Positions 50,581 through 62,095 of a stretch of DNA of 64,000 nt are shown piece by piece (the stretch's first letter is position 1; each line of letters begins with the position of its first letter). The position numbers and the translations under genes are program-made. The notes beneath the pieces are model-generated. The model had not been told where the DNA came from and did not search any database. It was given only the letters and a program-made list of their open reading frames with translations. The stretch comes from Arctopsyche grandis. Lineage: Eukaryota > Arthropoda > Insecta > Trichoptera > Hydropsychidae. The stretch spans positions 12,932,501-12,996,500 of the forward strand of contig NC_135367.1 in the NCBI RefSeq assembly GCF_051622035.1. The letters are read 5' to 3'.

Positions 50581-51479
50581 GTTCTTTGAGGAACTATAAC
50601 GTCACACAAAATGCTTGAGACTTGTATGGCTATATATGTAACTGTAGAAATTTAAGCGAAAATATTAAGAACCAATAGGATACACGTAGAGTACATATGT
50701 AGATCTTGTACAAGATACAAAATTATAAATGTATTCGTCCAACAACAGTTGGTGCAGGTAAAAATGATGAAATTAAGTTTAATCACATCTATGAAATTTC
50801 TTTGCAAGCAAAACTTACACCATAGCATTGTGGCACAAGCTAGCACAGCACGGTGGTGTAAATCAGTCGTTTATTTAAAGTTATATGAGTTTCAGGATCT
50901 CCTCTGGCTTTAATGTAATTACCGTTCTACGGTCTGTGTATTATGAATGAGGCTCGCGAGCAAAGCGTCCCTTTTGATCTCGAGTCGTCGGGCTATGCAC
51001 GGGGTTGGGGGTTGATGGGGTGGTTAGTTAGCGCTGGAACTATCTTGGGCCCCCGGATTAGTACGCCCTGGACCCTCTCTTGGTCCCCTGCAATAATGGA
51101 ATCAATTGGCGGGGCCCCGTCTAGGCGCTGGGGGATACATTAGCACCATATAAATACGTAAACATTCACCCTTCTCCTACGCCTACGTTCGCCGTCCTCG
51201 TCACTCGTGTCTGCCATTCTGTAATATGCTTTTCTGCAAACAATCGACCGTAAATGTTGTTCTAGGTGACTTTGAATGTACGTATATGGTTTAATTTATC
51301 GACGGGAAATCTAAATTCGGTCGCAAGCATATCACGCCCAGAGTAAAAGTAGTGTTATTCTCCAAACATATGTAGGTAATATAAGCTTCCCATGAATTTT
51401 TTTGAACTATGTATTTTAATTACTCATTCGCAAATAATTCCTGATTTTAAAATCTATTGATAATTCAATGAAAATAGCA
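50581..51479. other. non-coding DNA with a GC-rich patch
   Basis: 50935-51140 is strikingly GC-rich (ggggttgggggttgatgggg, gcggggccccgtctaggcgc). A 66-codon frame runs through it with no known motif. Possible regulatory element. Confidence 0.35.
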
Positions 51480-52145
51480 GTATGTGGTAGTGTGCGTTTA
51501 TCAAGTAAGGTAGATAGAATCAATTACTTAGGGTTGATCGTGTAAGAGACCTTGGAATTTTACTTCATGGTAAATTATGTTTCCATTTTTATATGTACAA
51601 TATATTGATGTAAAAATAAGTAAGGCATATAGCATTTTGGCTTTCAATTTTAGACTATCCAAGCCCTGTGTGCTGTTTGCCTTAAATGCAACAGCACTAT
51701 TTATGATTTATGTTTTTTGTTTAAGCATTTGAATTATATAATTGATAGTCCTGATTTATTCAGTCAGATCATATCCCAATGTCCAATCAGATAATCTTCA
51801 TTATTCCATATTAATCCCTGTTCTAACAACTATTCTTGTAATTTATTTTATATAGATCTTGCTTTTCTTTTAATATTCTCCCTCATATTGATTCTTTTTG
51901 GGTTCCTTTTCTTGCATCAAATTTATATTGTTTGATCATTTTTCTTAGTAATAAATTGTAGATATGTATGTACATACATATGTATATACATACATATGTA
52001 TATCCCATAACTAGCATTATTCAATGCTTTTCTACTTTGTTATTCTATTTCATTATTGTTATGAATTTTTAGAAACTGTTTTGATGTCGATGTAATACAT
52101 TGTAATGCTATTTGTTTCTGCTGTCTTTTTTTAGATAAATAAATA
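51480..52145 (+). mobile_element. old Jockey-like LINE fragment
   Basis: The plus strand carries broken pieces of a reverse transcriptase end, for example INYLG, VRDLGILLHGKLCF and SKAYSILAFNF, in the family order (DLGI, kLxF, kA..lGF). It ends in an agataaataaataataat tail. Many breaks make it older than the copy at 41 kb. Confidence 0.6.
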
Positions 52146-53619
52146 ATAATGTGTTAGGGAAGTTGGAGATATAAGATTGGAAAAGTTGAAGAAAATAACG
52201 AAAAGATCTAGATATTAAGTGTCTATTTGATTAATTAAGTAGGTACATGCGTATTCTTATTCCGATATGATATTCAATCATAACATTCAGTATTTTTACT
52301 ACAATTTTCGGCTAACTGTGCTGTATATGTGTACATATAGTATGTTAATGCATTATATATGTAGTATGTAAATACATTAAAGAAAATTGACGAAAATTAA
52401 AGAAAATCCAAATACTTTAAAAATACAGAAAACAAACACATAAATTTGATTATAGAAAAATATTTTAGATACCTTTGTACACAATAAATTAAAAAATGAA
52501 CAATAAAAATTCATTTATCTCACCAACAGAATAAAAATTATTTTTAATCATATGGAGATGGTTTTAGCGGTAAGCAGCCACCATTATATTTTACATACAT
52601 AAATACCATTAAAAAACCATTTAGTTATGTGGACAAATTTTAAATGAATTTGGTTATTCATATAATTCTAACACATATAATATAATATGTACATATGTAC
52701 GAACATACATACATAAAGTTCATCATTTTAGAAAGAAATATATTTACCATTTGAACCTAATCCCTTTGAATCAATAAAATGTAACATATGTATTACAGAA
52801 TAAATTCAAACATATGAAAAAAATATTAATGAACCAGTCGAATTGACCCCACTTTTCCGCATCGTTTTCCGAAAAAATAAAAAAAATAAAACACAAAATT
52901 ATTTTTCAACCGTTTCGCTGCCTGACCGACGAACTAACGAATCGTCGCACATATGTATGCACGTACTTGAATATATACATATGTGTCTGCGTTCAAACGA
53001 GTTTCGCAAAAACGGTTTAATTGCGATTTAAACGTGTGCCGGCGGCCCAAAGTTAACCGTTTCCATTGCAGTGTTGTAAGTCGATTAAATATTAAAGCGT
53101 TTCGGTGGAGCCGGCAGCCATATCATTCGGGCTAATCCAATAAGCGTTGTTCACAAAGTGGAAATCCAGAAAGTTTGTATTCCGGGGATATATAGAAGGG
53201 AGGGATGCCGGGATGGGGGTCTAATTAAAACTGCTCTGTTTAAGCGTTTGACGTGAATCTTGCGCGCTAATTAAATCCGCCGAACCAGAATGGATAGCGA
53301 CGCCACATTAACGGTTAAATCACTGTCAAGACGTTAAATTATAACGGCGCGCGTTACACGCCACTCACCTCAATCACGACCGCACCATTTTCCTCGCGTT
53401 CGCATTATCTATATTATATTATACATATACATACATATGTACGTACATATATAGGCACATAATCTTCTGTCGTCCCATACGTTGTCTATATTCCGACCCG
53501 ATCGTGATTAATTTTAAATTGTCTAATATTGGAATTTCCTTTTTGACTCTAACTTGACAATGTCAGACTTTTGGTTCACGTCTAATTTAATCAAATTCAT
53601 CAGATATGTAGTTTGTATA
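52146..53619. other. non-coding DNA with a GC-richer patch
   Basis: 53030-53400 is mixed in composition (ggcggcccaaagttaaccg, ggtggagccggcagccatat) with no coding frame. It may be regulatory DNA upstream of Drgx. The rest is AT-rich. Confidence 0.35.
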
Positions 53620-53672
53620 AATATATTTTTAATTAAACTTTGGAAAAGCGGAAGTTTAATTAAAAATATTTT
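53620..53672. repeat. AT-rich hairpin, 21-bp arms
   Basis: aatatatttttaattaaact and agtttaattaaaaatatttt pair with one mismatch around an 11-nt loop tggaaaagcgg. Confidence 0.75.
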
Positions 53673-53679
53673 TAGTTAA

Positions 53680-53823
53680 TTAGTTAATTTTAGTTCGTAA
53701 ATCCGTGACGTCATAGAACAAATGAATATTCAAATACATTTAATAAAATGTTTACTATTAGATTGGCCATATTTAAGCGGTTTATATTACAAATACCGAG
53801 CGAAGTTGGATTAAAAACACTAG
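53680..53823 (+). mobile_element. Helitron-like 3' end, decayed copy
   Basis: gttcgtaaatccgtgacgt, tttactattagattggccat and the final accgagcgaagttggattaa plus CTAG align with 6533-6727. The 5' edge is uncertain. Confidence 0.55.
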
Positions 53824-53847
53824 TATATTATAAATTTTAAATCATAT

Positions 53848-54010
53848 TCCAATAGTTACGATGGTTTTGCCAATTCGATGGGGAACCATTTCAACAATGG
53901 AATCAGATAAATTGGCAAACTCTGATAGGAAACGATCGATTTGTGGTCACGAATATATATGTCTGTCCAGCAGCACTACGGAAAATACTCATATTCAAAT
54001 AGTGCTGACA
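53848..54010 (-). mobile_element. headless SINE fragment
   Basis: Reverse-complement body of the SINE family (gccaattcgatggggaacca, ataaattggcaaactctgat) without the tRNA-like head, lying just beside a second, longer copy. Confidence 0.55.
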
Positions 54011-54017
54011 TAGTGGG

Positions 54018-54245
54018 TAGGATGGTTTTGCCAATTTTTTGAGGAACTGTTTCAACAAAGAATTCAGATAACTTGGCAAACTCCGATAGCAAACGGTTGA
54101 CATGATATCACAAATATTCAATTCTGACATCACTACTACAGAAATACTTCCGAATATATTCTTTTCAATCGAGGTCAACCCACGGGATCGAACCCGGCAA
54201 CCTCTCGGTGGTTAGCATTTACCTAGCTATGATTTTGGCTGATGA
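54018..54245 (-). mobile_element. tRNA-derived SINE, minus-strand copy
   Basis: Read on the minus strand it has a tRNA-like head (tagctaggtaaatgctaacc, gccgggttcgatcccgtggg = box B), then the family body with gttgaaacagttcctcaaaa. It is not a functional tRNA because no acceptor stem forms. Confidence 0.65.
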
Positions 54246-54634
54246 GATTATTTAATGATTAAAGTTTCCAATCTGGGATATGGGTTTGTAAATTCGTACT
54301 AGAGCTTTTTTATTTACAAATGCTCGTTTCTTCATAAAATTTACAAAGTGACTGTTGAATTTGGTTAAAATATTTCACGCGTATGCGATTCAAACAATAC
54401 ATAGTTGGAGTCGATATCCAAAAATAGTTGTATTTTCAATTGGAATTTTTTAATTTTTGGAAAATTTTCGTAAAAAAATTACTTTCATTACAATACATAG
54501 CTCACTTTGTGCTTTGATTTGTATGAAAAAGCTATCTGACGAAATAATTAGAAATCAAATCAGAGTATGAATGTCAATGTGAGTACTGATTATACACTAT
54601 ATATGTATGTATGTATAATACAATTTATCTTTAC
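54246..54634. other. AT-rich non-coding DNA
   Basis: Nothing recognised. Confidence 0.45.
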
Positions 54635-54890
54635 ATGAGCCAATACATTTGAAAGTGGCGGAAGTCGAATTTTCAGTTCCAAAAACACTATTCCTGTTTA
54701 ACTTAATTAGTAAATTGTCATCACTTATTTTAATTTAATATGTCCAGAATTTAGGAAAAGTAGAATAAACGTATTACATGCCACCAGTATTTTTAAATAT
54801 TGTTAATCGCTATATTTCATTTTTTGCGAAATATTTCTCGAAATGAAGAAAATTGTACATATTTATACCACTTCAAATATAAAAGTTCAT
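54635..54890. mobile_element. MITE family with ATGAGCCGTTATATTTGAAA termini, copy 3
   Basis: Begins atgagccaatacatttgaaa, ends cacttcaaatataaaagttcat, and has the family interior cgtattacatgccaccagta and tttgcgaaatatttctcg. It sits directly beside the SINE at 54906. Confidence 0.73.
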
Positions 54891-54905
54891 ATCACTATCA
54901 CTAAG

Positions 54906-55347
54906 CCAGCAGTTTGGCTTAGTGATAGCGTATATATTTAGCATCACTGAGGTCATAGGTTCGTGTCCTCGCCACTGCTGGTTAGATTTGGGGGTTTTGT
55001 GACTCCAAATCGATCGTTTCTCTATCAGAGTTTGCCAATTTTATCTGATCATTGCTGAAACGGTTCCTGAAAATTGGTATTAAAAAAAATCTAATCCTGT
55101 TATCACAAAAATCTGCCTGTGTATAATTTGTATTAATTATATACAGTAATCTGAAATCCATAGATGTCACTACGATTATTATTTCTGATTAATTGTTATA
55201 TTCTATATATTCTGATTGTATATGTATGTATTACTGTATTTCTGATTTCTGATTGTTTATGTATTTCATTAACGTACACCCGTCGCATTGGAGCAAATCT
55301 GTAATGGCGAGTGTGTATTGATTTGTGACAATAAAATAAAATAAAAT
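54906..55347 (+). mobile_element. tRNA-derived SINE, longest copy
   Basis: The head has a box-A-like tggcttagtgatagcg and box-B-like aggttcgtgtcc. The body has tttctctatcagagtttgcc and gctgaaacggttcctg. The 3' part has gtcgcattggagcaaatctg and ggcgagtgtgtattg, ending in an ataaaataaaataaaat tail. About 440 bp. Box B has drifted from GGTTCGATCC. Confidence 0.7.
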
Positions 55348-58300
55348 ATGTATACTCGTATTTGTAACAAAACATCTCATTTCTGCATGGAAAATATAAA
55401 TATATGATATTTCCCAACATATGATGTTAATTGTAACATGAAGCATGAGATTATTCATTGTGTTATTTCGTTTAGAAGGAAGCTGTCAGGTTTCTCTGCC
55501 TCGTCCTACATAATTTGCGTGGACGCGCATTACTTAGCAATCAAAACAACAGATTTAACGTACATTTTTGTTGTTGAAAATCCTTATGTACGTTTATTTA
55601 AATAAATATGAATATTACCAGTTTCATAGCATAACTAAATAGAATTATGTATTTAATTATAACCAAAGTAAAATCAATATTATTGGCAATCGCTTATTCG
55701 TAGCATATTTTAATCATTGGCGCCATTGACACATAAAAATTCCCAAAGGGATCGACCGAGCGAACTAATGCGCACATATTATTAGTTCGTATCGCTTAAC
55801 GAATTATCGTTTTAATGTAATTTGTACCGAGTTTCTCCGTACATCTGGTTTTAATAACGAGATTCAAGTTTACAACACCTATTAGGTTTCCGCGTAATCG
55901 ATTCAAAATATCGCACCAATTAGCCGGAGCTTTGGGGATAATTTGTTTGAAGGTCGACTTCGGCACAGCATCCGTTTCCGCCCACCAACCCGAAGATGGG
56001 CGGGACGGGGAAGGGTTCGATAAAACTTTATGCAAATGTTCGCGATATGATAAGTGGCTTAAGGGCTTAATTGATTACTTGGCGGGGGTGTGTTTGCACG
56101 ACACGACACTACATATGTAGAATATAACAGAAATTCTCAACCAGTGTTCATACGCTGACTGAAGCCCCGGGGAAATCGTATTTTCCTGATAATGGGTTAT
56201 AAGGGCCAAAATTTTAACATAGCTTTGAAAAATATGTTCGTATCAAATATGTATGTATAACACACAATGAGATATCGTACAATACGTTGCCCCAGTTTAT
56301 CTCCTCCAATTCCACAAAGATTAAATTTTTGTTTAATTTATAAAATAATGTTTTAATATTTTTAAACGAAACAATTCCCAACTGGAAATTTTATGTTGGC
56401 TTATCATTAGTTCAATTAAATTTGATTTTAATTTTAAAGTGTAATATTTTCTGACGCTGGAAATTTTTTGTCTTCCCAGTGAGCATCTTTACTACTTTGC
56501 CCTTAATATTAAAATTTAATGAATTTAGTATTACAATATTCAATTGATATTTAATAAAACGAAAAATATTTCACTTCGATTTGTGTGATTGTTTAGATCA
56601 ATTTCACACGAGCGGAGACTCACTCAAATTAATTAAATAAATTTAAAAAGTACATATGTACAAATTTGATTTCTAGAAAGAGGTTGAATGTTTTTTAATT
56701 ATATTAATGGGTATGCGTATAGTTATGAATGCATTTTAATTATATTAATGGATACTTTCCCATTGCCTGGAGTCATTTATTTGAACACTTTTTCTTTTAA
56801 AATAATGCAAAATCTGCGAGGTTAATTACTGTAACTATAAAAATCATTTTATAATTTATTAAACGCCAAATAATATAAAATAAGTGCAAGAAATAAAATA
56901 AAAACAAGGGCTAAAGCAAAGCCGTCATTCCAAGGCGAGTATCATTCTCACACTGACCGTTGAGCGCGGCGTACTGAATTTCCCCTCTCTCTCGCATCTG
57001 TACGTCAGGCAGGCACTGTATCAGGCACGTGTACGAGGGGCTTAGTTAATAATTAATTATGTTTATATTGATCAATGTCTTTATTTCGTAATGACATAAT
57101 TCGAATCATGGAGGTTTTAATAAGATGCGAGAACATATGTAAAATATGAAGACCCTGCATCAGTATAATTGAAGATATAAAATAAGTCCTGGTCACTCGC
57201 TATCCATCACAGTGCGGCAAGTGTTAAATAATATATATATTTCCAAAAATCCACTGTTGAGAAACTACTCAGTGGCATTGTTCTTTCTCTTTGTGAACAA
57301 GCTTTAGTCAATTTCGACAAATAATCTATCGCCTTCTTCTATCTTCTGTTTTGGTCACATGTAAAGATTCTCTACGTATTTTTTTCCAGTTGTGTTCTTG
57401 GTTATGCCTAATTCTCCTCCTTGCACAATTTGTTCAACTTCAATTATCAGTCCTAACAATAGAAGAAATGAATTGCTATTACAAATGGTATATGATTGTT
57501 GCTGAATCAATTTCCATATTGGATGTTGACTTCCTTTAAAGAGGCAATTAGAGTTTCAATTCGTGTTTCCTTATATTCAGTATCCTTGCTGAATTTTTTT
57601 CTTTTGTGAGAATGCCATGACATCTTCTTCGGTAGATATTAAAGCGATTAAGTTCATTTTTAAAGCGAAAAAATTGCTTAAAAACAAAAATGCCTACAAG
57701 TAATGGTAAAGTACCTAATTAGTAAATTAAAACTTTTTTTGATTTTCACAGATTACGGATGATGTAAGGGGTTTTAAAATTGGTTGTTCATAAGTAATAA
57801 TCCTTCAGGTTAAAAATGTTAAGAGCCACTGCAGTATAGACTAGTATGGCTAGGTAGAGCTCAAGTTCGCCGTTTAAACGAGTTAGTTGCAATTAGGTGG
57901 TGTGGCCGGTCAGCTCGTCTACACTCGACTCCACTCAACTACACTCACACCACATCCGGTTCAACTCCACTCAAAGTGGCGGGGAAACTTCGTCGTTAAT
58001 TTCCGACGGTTACTTGTACCCGCCGCATACTTTCTTGGTTAAATTTTAATTCATTAATTAATTTGGAAGCTCAATTGTGCTTTTGGCGCTAACCCATTTT
58101 GCGTATATATAATATAATGTTTGAGGACCACTGGCTATATTGGCACGGCCATATTTTTATAGTAAGTAAAGAAAATCAAAAATCTACCTGTCGGAATCAC
58201 GATATGGCAACCATCTTGTTTTTTCCGATTGTATGAGTGATTTTCTTTTATTTGATTTATTGAGGATTCATTTTTTTATTTTTTTATTTAAATTATATGT

Positions 58301-58604
58301 AGAAGTTATTTTGTTTTTATAATGCATATGTGATTATTTAATACATATGTAGGAGAAGCGTTTTTTTATTACAATAGATTTTGAATTCTACAAAAAATAA
58401 GTAATTATTTAATATTGATGGAGTGACTATTTACATTTTAATACAATATACAATAATAAAATATTATAGCATAGAAAAATCTATATTTTACTATTAAATT
58501 CCGTTTGAAAAAAAAAACAAAACATGTTTTCATCGATATATGTATAGTATGTACATAATCGATGAAAAAATATATTACAATATTCTAAATCTTATTGTAA
58601 TAAT
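55348..58604. other. non-coding DNA upstream of Drgx with GC-richer patches
   Basis: Patches at 55730-56100 (cacagcatccgtttccgccc), 56930-57040 and 57840-58020 (ctccactcaactacactcac) have no supported frame. Any 5' noncoding Drgx exon or promoter could be here, but I could not identify one. A short direct repeat containing attttaattatattaatgg lies at 56692-56755. Confidence 0.35.
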
Positions 58605-58886
58605 ATGAGCTGTTATATTTGAAATTGGCATAAGTCCCCTTTTATTCAGTTCGAGAAATATTTTGCAAAACATTAAATTTAATTGTTTGCGTTTGACAAT
58701 ATTTAAAAATACTGGTGGCTTGTAATACGATTATTCGTATTACAAGCTTTTACAAGCTTTTCCAAGATTCTGGATATATCGAATCCAAAGAAGTGATAAC
58801 AATTTGTGAATTAAGTCAAACAGAAATAGTGGTTTTGGAACTGAAAATTGGACTTCCGCCATTTTCAAATATGTATAACGGCTCAT
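58605..58886. mobile_element. MITE family with ATGAGCCGTTATATTTGAAA termini, copy 4
   Basis: The ends are atgagctgttatatttgaaa and caaatatgtataacggctcat. Internally it carries a short extra palindrome (gtaatacgattattcgtattac) not seen in the other copies. Confidence 0.75.
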
Positions 58887-61483
58887 ATAAAATTATTTAA
58901 AAATAAAATTCAATGGAATAATATATGCACACATATTCCAAATGATATTTTATTCACCAAACTATATATAGTAGTTATAAAAATCGTTCCAATTTTGATG
59001 CAATGTATTGCCGATTTTATTTTATTTTTCTTGTTTACATACTATCCATGTGTATGTAAATATACAATATACAAAAGATCGTCATTATGATAATACGCAG
59101 AAGCATCCGCAAATAATATATCTGGAATGACAGGCCAAAATACGAACTCAGGATGATTTATTACGATCGAAGAAAGCTATGCATTACCGAATTTTCACAG
59201 TAACTTGAGCATTTTTCCATATTCCGCATTTTCCATCTACCGTATTCGGAATGTGGCGTAGAAACTCACAATGGATTCCTCTCCTTCTTTGACTATCCTA
59301 TTCAATAGGTCATTGATTATACATGGCGGGATAAAAACACCCCTATGCATCGAAAATTCAAAAGGGTTGATTTGTGAGAACGATAAGGCTCGCACACATA
59401 TCTTAATTCAATATGTGTTGTACCTTTCTTTGAAATTAAGCTGTGCAAAGGAAGTGTGTCGCACTTTTGAACCGTACTATATGTATGCGATCGGTATCTC
59501 TTTGTTCCGAATACATAATATGCCTTTAATTCACAAGTTCATTTAACGAATTGGTGTGGATTGGAGTGCGGCAAAATGGTTTACCAGTGCCGAACAAAAA
59601 TTTACCGTCAAAATATTATGAAAGTTTATATTTAAAATTAATGTAAAGCATATATAATACGTATATACAGATAGAGAAATGATAGTTAAGATATACATAT
59701 GTATATTATTATATATTGACATATATCTATACATTATACATCTCATGTAAGTATTATATATCGACCTAAAACTTCAATAACATAATTAAAACTAACTTAT
59801 ATAAATCGAGGAATTAAAATTTTTTAAAATGATTATTTATTCAATTTTATTCGTATTCGTATAACAAGTGCGAATAAATCAGTAGATCTACATCCGGTCG
59901 AGTAGTAGCTCGAAGTGCCTGGCATCACCCACGCCGGCATCTAGCTGCCAATTCGCATCCCAGCCCACACCGGCCGACATAACTGGCATAATTCAATCCA
60001 AGTGTTGCCATAATCGCTCGTCGTGAAGACGACACTCAGCAATTTGTGTCGAAGAGTCGAAGAGTACATTTGACGAGATTTTCCGGTCGGCAAAATAACG
60101 AAATCACTATCCCCATTAGTCCCTGACAACACCAATAAAAGCTCGTGTGGTTTACACGTCGTACTTGTACTAGATTGGAATGATAAAATCTTTCAACAAA
60201 ACATAATAGGCCTATTGGTTAGGAACGTAATGAAACGCTCACCTTATGTGAGCTTCTTAACGCTTTGTCTTTGAAATGCATGAATGTAATACAGAGACGT
60301 CACTCCATACAAAAGACAACCTCTGGAACTACAGAGACGTATAAAAACAAGCAATGAAAATAAACAGCAATAAAATCGTGCAATTAGCCGAATTATCACT
60401 TTTTTTTTAAATAGATTCACGAATGAGTAAATCATCAAAAATTGAATTCCAATCCTGGATAACGATCGCTGTTGCAGTGGTCCCTTTTACTCCTGACAAT
60501 TTTTTTCGCAGACACAGAGGGGTTTCGATCGCGGCGCTATAAATGCGATTAGTCCTTTAATTACCCATGGGGTTTTGGGCATCGGCAGCGGTGACTAATG
60601 GCAATAATGACGGCTTATTACCTCTCTCTCTCCCTTCTGTACCTCAGTCCTCCCCTCAGACTCCGACATTACAAGTGGGATCCCCCGCGGCTAACATTTT
60701 CATTACACCATTAAATATATCACACCCCATTGTATGTAGTGCTCGTACGGGCAGATTTGAACCCAGATCACAATGCAGAATATTATAATATGCGGGCCGT
60801 GATGATTTCAAACGAACATTTTGTATTGTATGTAGAGCTTTTTTTGACATATGTACTTAAAAAATGTGTGTATTGTTGTACACGGTTGATCGACTGAGAA
60901 TAGTAATAAAATATATAAAATTGCTGCTATTGAAACGGTATGTACTTCAAACTTTATTCAATATAAATTAGAAAAATAAAAATCACACTTCACACAAACT
61001 TTAAGTTTTCAATTTCGTATATATTAAATTATCGTCGTATCAATGAAACGTTAAATAATAAAAAAAATCATTGATTTTAAACAATATCCTGGGCCTCCAA
61101 CCAATCGATTTATCTCAACAAGAAATTCAAAAACATGGGTTTTTTTTTCATACATTTTTTCTAGAATGGTTTTGATTTTTAAGTATTTAAAAAAAATAAC
61201 AGTTAACAGTAATCTATTTCAGTTTAAATGAGACATTTATGATTAGTTTTGGCTGATTAACGAGAATTCAAAGTCGCCGTTTTGCCTGAAAGTCCCCATA
61301 CAAAGCGCGTTGCGCTCCTATTGGTATTTGTATGGGGGAAGCTTTATTTTCATAAAATCATTATTTTTTCTTATTCACGTGATTATTTTGAAAATAAAAA
61401 ATCTTTGATAGTCTTCATTTTAATACAAAAAAATTACGAATTTTATGAAATGAGGAGACCATAATGACCCGTTTTGACGTAAT
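58887..61483. other. non-coding DNA with GC-richer patches
   Basis: 59880-60130 and 60455-60790 are mixed in composition; the latter contains tcctttaattacccatggg and other homeodomain-type cores. Short open frames there match nothing I know. Confidence 0.35.
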
Positions 61484-61630
61484 TCATGACTAAAGAGCGG
61501 ACCCAGAGCGCGCTGTTCATTTTTCAGATGTTGTAAATGCATTGTTAAAGGTTTGCCGAACCTTTTTTACAAAGCATTTACAATAATGGAACAATAGACG
61601 GCGCGCTTCCGGTCCTACCTCTATTCATGA
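61484..61630. mobile_element. small palindromic MITE, copy 3
   Basis: Runs from tcatgactaaagagcggacc to ggtcctacctctattcatga, an almost complete inverted repeat around aaggtttgccgaacctt. It directly abuts the LINE fragment that follows. Confidence 0.8.
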
Positions 61631-62095
61631 CATTTTGCATGTAGAAAAAGGTCTCTGATCAATGTGTCTTGCCAGTGATGACGTGTGGATGCAACTGGGG
61701 CATTGAACGCCAGAATGCTGCATAAGGTTCAGTTGAGCACTCAAAGAAGTATGAAACGCTGTATGCTTGGTATAACGAGGATAGGTAGAAAATCGAATAC
61801 GTGGACAAAATTTTTTACAAATGTGGTTGATGTATTGGTGAAAGCAAAGATAATGAAATGGCAATGGGCGGGTCAGGTAGCTAGAAGAATGGATGATAGA
61901 AGCGCTCAAATGGTACTGGAGAGAATTTAAAAGGGTGCATCGAAGTCCACGGGGAAGATAGGAGGGTGAAATCAGAAAAGTGTGTGGGATGAGCTGGATG
62001 AGAGTTGCTCAAAACAAAGAAGAATTGAAGTGTACTAGAGAGACCTCCATCTACATAGTAGTGGATGGCGAATGACTGAATAATGATGATGATGA
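61631..62095 (+). mobile_element. 3' fragment of the RTE-like LINE, best-preserved copy
   Basis: An open stretch at 61685-61930 encodes NARMLHKVQLSTQRSMKRC, MLGITRIGRKSNTWTKF and MKWQWAGQVARRMDDR, the end of a non-LTR reverse transcriptase frame. It closes with a tgatgatgatgac tail at about 62080-62095. The 5' part is cut at the junction with the MITE at 61630. Confidence 0.78.

Noticed and set aside
54180-54245. tRNA gene on the minus strand suggested by gggttcgatcccgtggg
   Set aside because: The body that follows is shared with other SINE copies and no acceptor stem closes, so it is a SINE head.
57108-57540. Possible zinc-finger (zf-AD) gene relic with a TATA-like box at 57177
   Set aside because: A few residues resemble ENICRIC...SIIEDIK, but the frame is broken and the required cysteine spacing is not visible.
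60567-60850. Open frames of about 64-73 codons on both strands
   Set aside because: They match no family and have no splice or promoter context. The block is better described as a possible regulatory patch.
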